Below, piece after piece: positions 1-5,500 of a DNA stretch of 13,089 nucleotides; position 1 is the first letter of the stretch, and each line of letters starts with the position of its first letter. Both the position numbers and the translations under genes were made by a program. This DNA is from Actinomycetota bacterium (GTDB lineage: Bacteria > Actinomycetota > Actinomycetes > Acidothermales > Acidothermaceae): NCBI GenBank assembly GCA_003134755.1, contig PLCK01000109.1, forward strand, positions 7,272-20,360, read 5' to 3'. The notes beneath the pieces are model-generated. The model was not told the DNA's origin, ran no database searches, and saw only the letters and a list, made by a program, of their open reading frames with translations.

Positions 1-1
1 C

Positions 2-982
2 GACGGCATCCGCGAGATCGCGCGGCGGCTCAAGGAAGTCGTACACGGCGACACCGGCCTCACCCTGTCCGTCGGCGCCGGCAGTTCGAAGCTGGTCGCC
101 AAGATCGCATCCGACCTCGACAAGCCCGACGGCTTGCTCGTTGTCGGCGCAGGCACGGAGAACGACGTCCTGCGGCCGCTCCCGATCACCCGGCTGCCCG
201 GTGTCGGCCCGGCCACCGCCGGAAAGTTGCGCGCTATCGGCGTCTCGACGGTCGCGGAGCTGGCCGACCTCGACGAAGCCGACGCTGTGCGTGCGCTCGG
301 CAAGAGCCAGGGCCGCGGTCTCTGGCTGTTGGCGCACGGCCTCGACGACCGCGAGGTGACGCCCGAACGCGAGTCGAAATCCGTGAGCGTCGAAGACACC
401 TTCGAGCACGACATCGCCGACCTGGCCCAGCTCGGCGCGATCGTCGACAGCATGGCGCGCCGCGTCGTCGACCGGCTGCGCGGCGCGCGGCTGTCAGGGC
501 GGACGATCTCGGTCAAGGTCAGGCTGCACGACTTCACCACGCTGACCCGTTCGGCGACGCTGCCGGCGCCGACCGACGACCCGCGGGTGGTGATCCGGTT
601 GGCCCGCCAGCTGCTGACCGAAGTCGACGCAAGCGGCGGCCTGCGGCTGGTAGGTGTCGGTGTCAGCGGGCTCGCCGACTGGACCCAGGACGACCTGTTC
701 GGCGAGCTCATCGCGACGCATCCGGACGACGACCCCGACCCGCCGTCCGATATGCCAGCGGCGGAGTTTCCCGAACGCCGGAGTACGCCGTCCTGGGTGG
801 CTGGGCAAGACGTCGTGCACGCCTCGTGGGGCCGCGGTTGGGTGCAAGGGGCTGGCGCCGGTTGGGTCACCGTGCGATTCGAGACCCGGGAGACCGGCGT
901 CGGGCGGGTGCGCAGCTTCCGTATCCACGACCCCGGCCTGCTGGCGGCGCCACCGCTGGGAGTGCCGGACGTGACGAGCTAA
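2..982 (+). CDS. dinB: DNA polymerase IV (Y-family translesion polymerase), 5'-truncated
   Basis: Error-prone Y-family polymerase that copies past DNA lesions. The reading frame is open from the first base of the window, so the gene starts upstream and about 326 residues are present. The fragment opens in the late palm: SVGAGSSKLVAKIASDLDKP matches the DinB block containing AKIASD. A helix-hairpin-helix follows (LPGVGPATAGKLRAIGV), then the little-finger domain. The palm catalytic carboxylates lie upstream and cannot be checked. At 686-700 the protein reads QDDLF, a good beta-clamp-binding motif. After an acidic/proline linker comes a C-terminal module (WVAGQDVVHASWGRGWVQG, then VTVRFETR) that I recall from actinomycete DinB1/DinX-type polymerases. 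Stop TAA is at 980-982. The next gene starts 9 nt downstream. Family assignment is firm; the DinB1 subclass is inferred. Confidence 0.93.
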   Translation, partial: DGIREIARRLKEVVHGDTGLTLSVGAGSSKLVAKIASDLDKPDGLLVVGAGTENDVLRPLPITRLPGVGPATAGKLRAIGVSTVAELADLDEADAVRALGKSQGRGLWLLAHGLDDREVTPERESKSVSVEDTFEHDIADLAQLGAIVDSMARRVVDRLRGARLSGRTISVKVRLHDFTTLTRSATLPAPTDDPRVVIRLARQLLTEVDASGGLRLVGVGVSGLADWTQDDLFGELIATHPDDDPDPPSDMPAAEFPERRSTPSWVAGQDVVHASWGRGWVQGAGAGWVTVRFETRETGVGRVRSFRIHDPGLLAAPPLGVPDVTS

Positions 983-991
983 CGTGCGGCT
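980..991 (+). promoter_or_regulatory. Possible leaderless -10 element for the dienelactone hydrolase gene
   Basis: TAACGT at 980-985 fits the actinobacterial -10 pattern TANNNT and shares its first three bases with the dinB stop codon. It ends 6 nt before the ATG at 992, the spacing expected for a leaderless transcript. No Shine-Dalgarno sequence precedes this ATG. There is no clear -35. The gene could equally be read through from dinB. Confidence 0.3.
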
Positions 992-1711
992 ATGACCCAC
1001 GAACCGTTGACGCTCACCGCACCCGACGGACCGGTTCCCGCCGACGAGGTGATACCCAAGGCAGGCGTGCGGGGCGCGCTCGTCGTCGTCCAGGAAGGTT
1101 TCGGGGTCAACGCGCACATCATCGACGTGTGCCGGCGATTCGCGACGGCGGGTTACCGGACCGTAGCGCCGCACCTCTTTCATCGGGACGGCGTGAACGA
1201 ACTGCCGTACGAGATCGACCTGGCGATGGCGCACATAGGAAACCTGACGGCGGCCGGAGTTCGGGCCGACGTAGCCGCATCGCTCGATCACCTCGCAGGC
1301 CTCGGGTTCGCACTGCCGTCGATCGGTGTCGTCGGCTTCTGCATGGGAGGTTCGGTCGCGCTGGTGGCCGCGTGCGACCACCCACTCGGCGCGGCCGTGA
1401 CGTTCTACGGCGGCGGGGTGGGCACGGGCCGGTTCGGCTTCCCTCCACTCATCGAGATGGCGCCGGATATCAAGTCGCCGTGGCTCGGGCTATACGGCGA
1501 CCTCGATCAGGGCATTCCGGTTGATGACGTCGAGCGGCTACGCAGTGCGGCCGCGACCGCGTCGGTGCCGACGTCGGTCGTCCGCTACGCCGACGCGGGC
1601 CACGCGTTCCACAGTGACACCCGACCTGACAGGTACCACGAACCGTCAGCGAAAGACGCGTGGGACAAGACGCTCGCGTGGTTCGCGCGCTACCTCGCGC
1701 CGCCGCGGTGA
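992..1711 (+). CDS. Dienelactone hydrolase family alpha/beta hydrolase
   Basis: A 239-aa cytoplasmic alpha/beta hydrolase of the DLH family, whose founding member hydrolyses dienelactone to maleylacetate in chlorocatechol breakdown; many relatives act on other esters or lactones. The catalytic set is visible: nucleophile Cys117 in GFCMGG, Asp172 in GDLDQGIP, His204 in DAGHAFH, and the conserved Glu35 in QEGFG. Length matches the family (about 230-250 aa). ATG at 992 gives the expected first strand. It follows dinB by 9 nt but has no evident functional link with it. No aromatic-degradation genes lie nearby except a VOC protein 3 kb away, so the substrate is unknown. Confidence 0.9.
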   Translation: MTHEPLTLTAPDGPVPADEVIPKAGVRGALVVVQEGFGVNAHIIDVCRRFATAGYRTVAPHLFHRDGVNELPYEIDLAMAHIGNLTAAGVRADVAASLDHLAGLGFALPSIGVVGFCMGGSVALVAACDHPLGAAVTFYGGGVGTGRFGFPPLIEMAPDIKSPWLGLYGDLDQGIPVDDVERLRSAAATASVPTSVVRYADAGHAFHSDTRPDRYHEPSAKDAWDKTLAWFARYLAPPR

Positions 1712-1742
1712 CCGTGCCGCGGTGACCGCGCCGCGGTGATTC
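1701..1742. repeat. Three tandem 14-bp repeats between convergent genes
   Basis: Units at 1701-1714, 1715-1728 and 1729-1742 share the core GCCGCGGTGA and differ only at their ends. Copy 1 carries the last codons and stop of the hydrolase gene. Copy 3 touches the stop of mshC on the other strand. Because 14 is not a multiple of 3, the TGAs at 1709, 1723 and 1737 fall in all three forward frames. No hairpin-plus-T-tract terminator is present. Confidence 0.9.
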
Positions 1743-2877
1743 AGCGCAGGCCGAGGATTTCGATGACCGTACGGGCCGCCGGGCCACCTTCGACGAGTGC
1801 GATCTCGAGAGCGGCACGGACGTCGATGTCGTCGCGCAGCGCCGACAAAACGGCGTCCTGGGCTGCGGCGCCGTCACTGCTCCCCTTCGCCGGCTTGGCC
1901 GAGACGCTGAACAGCGACTCGAGCTCGTTCTCGACGACCCCGAGTTCGGCTGCCTCGAAGTTCCAGCTGTCGGACCATGGACGACGGACCAGCAACAGCC
2001 GCAGAGCCGCGGGAGTGTGCGCCGACAGCAGGTCGGAGACGAGCACGAGGTTGTGCGCCGACTTCGCCATCTTGGCACCCTCGACGCGCACCATGCCGAC
2101 GTGCATCCAGGCCCTTGAGAACGGCCGGACGCCGGTGAATGCCTCTGCCTGGGCCGCTTCGTAGGCGTGGTGCGGAAACCGCAGATCGGCGCCGCCTGCG
2201 TGCAGATCGACAGACGATCCGTAGGCCGATAGGGCCATCGCGGTGCACTCCGCGTGCCATCCCGGCCGCCCCTGTCCCCACGGGCTCGGCCACGCCGGAG
2301 CCCCCGGCTGAGTCGCCCGCCACACCGCGACGTCGAAGGGATCGTCCTTGGCCGGGTCGTCGGGTTCGTCGAGGAACTCCGCCAACAACGCGTGCGCTGC
2401 GTCGCGGGTCAGGCCCGCGGCGGCGGGCAGGTCGGCGCCCTTGAAGTACACGGTGCCGTCGCGCACGTAGGCAGCTCCGCTGTCGACCAGCGCCACCGCA
2501 AGCGCCACCACCTGGCGGACGAAGTTATGGGCGCGCGGCTCATGCGCCGGACGCCGGACGCCGAGGGCGGCCATGTCCTGCTCGAACTGGTACTGCTGCA
2601 CGGCGGCAAACGCGTCGTATGGTGCGCCGGCCCGACGAGCGGCAGCGAGCAGCACGTCGTCGACGTCGGTGACATTGCGGCAGACCTCGACGTCGGTGCC
2701 GAGGTGGCGCAACAGCCGGCCCACCACATCGACCCAGACGTACGTCGCAGCGTGCCCGAGATGCGTGACGTCATAGGGGGTCACCCCGCAGACGTAGACC
2801 CTGGCCTTGCCCATGAGGGGTAACGGCCGGCCCGCGATGGTGACCGGACGAAGCTGCTGGTCCAAGGCAACGGGCAT
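1741..2877 (-). CDS. mshC: L-cysteine:GlcN-inositol ligase (mycothiol biosynthesis)
   Basis: MshC performs the ATP-dependent joining of cysteine to 1-D-myo-inosityl 2-amino-2-deoxy-glucopyranoside, the third enzyme-specific step of mycothiol synthesis. At 378 aa it is a cysteinyl-tRNA-synthetase-like catalytic core without the anticodon-binding region, as in the family, though shorter at the N-terminus than the roughly 410-aa mycobacterial proteins. The block from Cys30, CGVTPYDVTHLGHAATY, is the MshC form of the CysRS signature (CysRS has CGPTVYD). Zinc ligands Cys30, Cys211 and His236 are present, with substrate-contact Thr33 and Trp207 (GWHAEC). The KMSKS loop is KMAKS (269-273). A Glu240 stands where CysRS has its fourth zinc ligand. 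No other start lies between the upstream stop and ATG 2877. An outlying MshC paralogue is the main alternative. Confidence 0.85.
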   Translation of the reverse strand: MPVALDQQLRPVTIAGRPLPLMGKARVYVCGVTPYDVTHLGHAATYVWVDVVGRLLRHLGTDVEVCRNVTDVDDVLLAAARRAGAPYDAFAAVQQYQFEQDMAALGVRRPAHEPRAHNFVRQVVALAVALVDSGAAYVRDGTVYFKGADLPAAAGLTRDAAHALLAEFLDEPDDPAKDDPFDVAVWRATQPGAPAWPSPWGQGRPGWHAECTAMALSAYGSSVDLHAGGADLRFPHHAYEAAQAEAFTGVRPFSRAWMHVGMVRVEGAKMAKSAHNLVLVSDLLSAHTPAALRLLLVRRPWSDSWNFEAAELGVVENELESLFSVSAKPAKGSSDGAAAQDAVLSALRDDIDVRAALEIALVEGGPAARTVIEILGLR

Positions 2878-2946
2878 ACCGTCAGCCTGCCAGAACGCGC
2901 TATGGCGTGCGTACCGGGGCCGAGAGGGTGTGCGTATCGGCGCCGC

Positions 2947-3666
2947 TCATCGAACGGGCGCGCGACCGGCGACCCGCAACGTGTAGCCGACGCCGCGCAC
3001 GGTGTGGATCAGCGGCTCGCCGTCCACGTCGATCTTCTTGCGCAGGTAGCTGATGTAGGTCTCGAGAACTCCCGAGTCGCCCCCGAAATCGTAGTCCCAC
3101 ACGTGGTCGAGCAGCTGCGCACGAGTCAGAACCTTGCGCGCGTTCACCAGCAGGTAGTGCAGCAACCGGTACTCGGTGGCGGTGAGCTCGACGAGCCGGC
3201 CGGCACGGAACACCTCGCGGGTGTCGTCGTCCATCTCCAGATCGCCATAGCTGATGCGCGACGGCGTGCGCCCCACGCCGTCGCTGCGGCGCAAGACGGC
3301 GTGCACGCGCGCGACCAACTCTGCAAGCGAAAACGGCTTCGTGACGTAGTCGTCGCCACCGACGTTGAGCCCGAGAACCTTGTCCTCGGTAGCGTCGCGG
3401 GCCGTCAGGAAGAGCACCGGCACGGTGTTCCCTTTGTCCGCGAGGCGACGGGCGACCTCGAAGCCGTCGAAGTCGGGCAACATCACGTCGAGAATCACCA
3501 GATCGGGCCGCGCGGATTCCACTCCCTCGAGCGCCTCGTTGCCTGTTCCGGCGGTGCTGACCTCGAATCCCTCGAATCGCAACGCGGTCGCGACCAGCTC
3601 GCAGATGCTCGGCTCGTCATCGACGACCAGCACCCGCACCGGGGCTCGGGACGTCTCGGTCGGCAC
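2947..3666 (-). CDS. OmpR/PhoB-family response regulator, PhoP-like
   Basis: DNA-binding response regulator of a two-component system. The receiver domain has the acidic pair DD (VVDDE), phosphoacceptor Asp in ILDVMLPDFDGF, Thr of FLTARD and Lys of the KPFS block. The C-terminal winged helix carries LTATEYRLL, the segment around HVWDYDFGGD and RGVGYTLR. Overall it resembles mycobacterial PhoP (shared GGDDYVTKPFSL, DHVWxYDFGGD and SYLRxKID blocks). A longer frame begins at GTG 3675, but AGGGAG (3681-3676) abuts that codon with no spacing. It lies 9 nt from GTG 3666, which I therefore prefer (about 239 aa). No histidine kinase is in the window. mshC follows 69 nt downstream on the same strand and in the same frame. 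Confidence 0.92.
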   Translation of the reverse strand: MPTETSRAPVRVLVVDDEPSICELVATALRFEGFEVSTAGTGNEALEGVESARPDLVILDVMLPDFDGFEVARRLADKGNTVPVLFLTARDATEDKVLGLNVGGDDYVTKPFSLAELVARVHAVLRRSDGVGRTPSRISYGDLEMDDDTREVFRAGRLVELTATEYRLLHYLLVNARKVLTRAQLLDHVWDYDFGGDSGVLETYISYLRKKIDVDGEPLIHTVRGVGYTLRVAGRAPVR

Positions 3667-3675
3667 CGGCAACAC

Positions 3676-3681
3676 CTCCCT
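3676..3681 (-). promoter_or_regulatory. Shine-Dalgarno deciding the response-regulator start
   Basis: The minus strand reads AGGGAG here. It sits 0 nt from GTG 3675, 3 nt from TTG 3672 and 9 nt from GTG 3666. Only the last spacing is normal, so initiation at 3666 is favoured. Confidence 0.55.
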
Positions 3682-3689
3682 GGTGGCGG

Positions 3690-3713
3690 CGTCGACGCGC
3701 TCTCGAGTCGACG
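3690..3713 (-). promoter_or_regulatory. Inverted repeat in the response-regulator leader
   Basis: CGTCGAC (3690-3696) and GTCGACG (3707-3713) are perfect 7-bp arms around a 10-nt spacer, just upstream of the ribosome binding site. It could be an RNA hairpin or a protein site. There is no T-tract, so it is not an intrinsic terminator. GC-rich sequence makes such matches fairly common, hence the modest score. Confidence 0.35.
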
Positions 3714-3785
3714 TGTGCCCAGTGTGGGTACGGCAACTGCATCGAGGCTGACCGGAATCTGGACGAACGCTGTGAGTTCGGCGAC

Positions 3786-4847
3786 TCAGACGAGGGCGAC
3801 AACCTGCCCATGATCGTGTGAACGCCGGGCCGCCTCGATGATGCGCAAACCTTCTACGGAGTCACGCGGGTCTACCGGCAACGCGCCCTCTCCACGCACT
3901 GCCGCAGCGACCGCTGCGTAGAAACGCTGGTAGGCGCCGGGCTCGGTCGCAACCTGGTCGCCCTCGCCGCCGACACCGAGCCGGCCCCATTGGACCTCCG
4001 GCTCGACACCCCAGGGCTCGTCACGATCGGGTCGCCCGCCGGCCCGAAGCGCGTCCTCCTGCACGTCGAGGCCGTACTTCACGTAGGCGGCGCGATCTCC
4101 GAGGACCCGCAGCCGCGGGCCGAGATCGGACGCGACCGCACTGCACCACAGATGGCTGCGCACGCCGGACGCGTGTGTCAGCGCTATGAAGACGTCGTCA
4201 TCGGTCTCGACGGTCTGGCGGATGCGGTCGACCTCTGCGTACACGTGCGTCACCGGACCGAAGAGTACGAGTGCCTGGTCGATCAAGTGCGGGCCGAGAT
4301 CGAACAGCAACCCGCCGGCCTCCGCAGGTGAGCCGCTCTCGCGCCAGCCGCCTTTCGGGACCGGCCGCCATCGCTCGAACCGCGACTCGTAGCGCGTGAC
4401 AGTGCCGAGCACGCCTTCGTCGAGCAGCCGACGCAACGTGAGGAAATCGCCGTCCCAGCGCCTGTTCTGAAAGACAGTCAGCGGGACGCCGCGAGCTGCT
4501 GCCGCCTCGACCACGGACTCGGCCTCGACCACGCTGACAGCGAACGGCTTGTCGACCACGACGGCAATGCCGGCACCGATCGCGGCATGCGCGATGGAGG
4601 CATGCGCCCGGTTCGGCGATGCGACGACGACGAGATCGATCTCGTCAGCGCGCCGCCACACGTCGTCGACACCAGCGAGCACTGCGACGCCCTCGTACGC
4701 CTCTTCGGCCTGCTTGGCCCGCTCGGCGTTGCTCGTCACCACTGCGGCGACGGTTAGCCCAGGAGTCGCGGCGACAAGCGGCGCGTGGAAGACCGAGCCG
4801 GCCAGGCCGTAGCCGACGATCGCGACGCGCAGATCTTGATCGCTCAT
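3786..4847 (-). CDS. Gfo/Idh/MocA family oxidoreductase, IolW-like
   Basis: NAD(P)-dependent sugar or cyclitol dehydrogenase, 353 aa, cytoplasmic. The N-terminal Rossmann fold has VGYGLAGSVFHAPL (residues 11-24), a form typical of the IolW/YdgJ branch that includes NADP-dependent scyllo-inositol dehydrogenase. DKPF (99-102) supplies the catalytic Lys100 of the usual EKP motif. FQNRRWDGDFLTLRRL and the block LFDLGPHLIDQ (Asp183, His187, Asp190) complete the active site. It lies 60 nt downstream of the VOC gene on the same strand and 110 nt upstream of the response regulator. Its ATG lies inside a 32-bp tandem duplication, and there is no obvious Shine-Dalgarno. Family assignment is firm. The inositol substrate is inferred from motif resemblance only; other polyols or sugars are possible. 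Confidence 0.9.
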   Translation of the reverse strand: MSDQDLRVAIVGYGLAGSVFHAPLVAATPGLTVAAVVTSNAERAKQAEEAYEGVAVLAGVDDVWRRADEIDLVVVASPNRAHASIAHAAIGAGIAVVVDKPFAVSVVEAESVVEAAAARGVPLTVFQNRRWDGDFLTLRRLLDEGVLGTVTRYESRFERWRPVPKGGWRESGSPAEAGGLLFDLGPHLIDQALVLFGPVTHVYAEVDRIRQTVETDDDVFIALTHASGVRSHLWCSAVASDLGPRLRVLGDRAAYVKYGLDVQEDALRAGGRPDRDEPWGVEPEVQWGRLGVGGEGDQVATEPGAYQRFYAAVAAAVRGEGALPVDPRDSVEGLRIIEAARRSHDHGQVVALV

Positions 4848-4904
4848 GGAGACATCGTGCCCGATGCCTCGGCGCTCATGGAGACATCGGGCCCGATGCC
4901 TCGG
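4841..4904. repeat. 32-bp tandem duplication spanning the dehydrogenase start codon
   Basis: Copies at 4841-4872 and 4873-4904 differ at one base (T at 4858, G at 4890). On the minus strand each copy ends with CTCCATGAGCG, so the ATG and first codons are duplicated out of frame. The upstream copy contains the perfect 14-bp palindrome CATCGGGCCCGATG (4885-4898), which the single mismatch breaks in the other copy. The repeats fill almost all of the gap between the two genes. Confidence 0.95.
4844..4879 (-). other. Potential 11-codon leader ORF overlapping the dehydrogenase start
   Basis: The upstream ATG created by the tandem duplication (4879-4877) opens a frame reading MSAEASGTMSP and stops at TGA 4846-4844. 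That TGA overlaps the dehydrogenase ATG (4847-4845) as ATGA, the classic geometry for translational coupling. Whether it is translated is unknown, since no strong ribosome binding site precedes it. Confidence 0.25.
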
Positions 4905-4907
4905 CGG

Positions 4908-5435
4908 TCAACGCGTGGACATCACCCGGGATATGCCGACGCCGCCCTCGGTGTCGGCGCCGTAACGGGACTTTTCCTTCGCGATGTCGAGGTGACCGAT
5001 CCGGCGGCGCGCTTCCAACGCCTGGTCGTCGAGAAGGTCAGCGGGGATCAGCCAGACGATCTCGAACTCGAGGCCGTTGGGGTCGTGGCCGTAAAGGCTC
5101 TTCGTCGTGCCGTGATCGGAGCTGCCCACAAGTGCGTCGGCCTGCGCCAGGGCTCCGGCGATCCGTTCGAGCTCCGAGAGGGTGTCGACCTCCCACGCGA
5201 GGTGGTACATGCCGACGGTGGTCTTGCCAGCGCCGGAAGGCGCGGCCGCTCCGATCTCGAACAGCCCGAGGTCGTGATCGTTGGTCGAGCCGTTCGCTTG
5301 GAGGAACGCAGCGCCCTTGAAGCCCTCGGGCGTCATGTTCACCACCCGAAAGCCCAGCACCTCGGTATAGAAGCGCACGGACTCGTCGAGGTTGCGGACG
5401 TAGAGGACGGCGTGATTGAGCCTGAAGATTCCCAT
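4908..5435 (-). CDS. VOC family protein (glyoxalase / extradiol dioxygenase fold)
   Basis: A 175-aa single-unit vicinal-oxygen-chelate metalloprotein, of the group often annotated as a glyoxalase or catechol-2,3-dioxygenase-like enzyme. LNHAVLYVRNLDESVRFY opens the first beta-alpha-beta module, with metal ligand His8. The second module gives His78 (YHLAWEVDTLSELE) and Glu125 in DPNGLEFEIVW. The C-terminus from about residue 131 is an extra helical tail. A frame 12 codons longer exists from 5471, but those codons overlap the promoter and the inverted repeat. MGIFRLNH at 5435 is the family-like start and probably leaderless. Downstream lies the Gfo/Idh gene, 60 nt away. The substrate cannot be told from sequence. 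Confidence 0.88.
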   Translation of the reverse strand: MGIFRLNHAVLYVRNLDESVRFYTEVLGFRVVNMTPEGFKGAAFLQANGSTNDHDLGLFEIGAAAPSGAGKTTVGMYHLAWEVDTLSELERIAGALAQADALVGSSDHGTTKSLYGHDPNGLEFEIVWLIPADLLDDQALEARRRIGHLDIAKEKSRYGADTEGGVGISRVMSTR

Positions 5436-5442
5436 GGCAAGC

Positions 5443-5470
5443 ACCCTATCCCAATCTAGTTGAGAGTTCA
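5443..5470 (-). promoter_or_regulatory. Probable leaderless promoter of the VOC gene
   Basis: On the minus strand TTGAAC (5470-5465), a 16-nt spacer and TAGGGT (5448-5443) form a good actinobacterial sigma-A-like promoter. Only 7 nt separate the -10 box from the ATG at 5435, so transcription should start at or next to the ATG. This supports the shorter VOC start. Confidence 0.6.
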
Positions 5471-5474
5471 ACTA
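5457..5474. promoter_or_regulatory. Inverted-repeat operator candidate over the VOC -35 box
   Basis: TAGTTGAGAGTTCAACTA has perfect 7-bp arms (TAGTTGA / TCAACTA) around GAGT and is AT-rich in GC-rich surroundings. It covers the -35 hexamer of the VOC promoter. The form resembles sites bound by dimeric winged-helix repressors such as MarR-type proteins. No such regulator is encoded in the window, so the binder is unknown. Confidence 0.55.
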
Positions 5475-5500
5475 CTACGCTTACGCTGCGATTGCCGATC

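Noticed and set aside
494..1381. Long open frame on the minus strand across dinB and the hydrolase gene
   Set aside because: It has an arginine/histidine-rich composition with no family features and is antisense to two well-supported genes; typical of GC-rich DNA.
2902..3813. 303-codon plus-strand frame opposite the response regulator
   Set aside because: Antisense shadow. The minus-strand product has complete receiver and winged-helix domains.
5436..5471. 12-residue N-terminal extension of the VOC protein
   Set aside because: It overlaps the -10 box and part of the inverted repeat; the family start is at MGIFRLNH.
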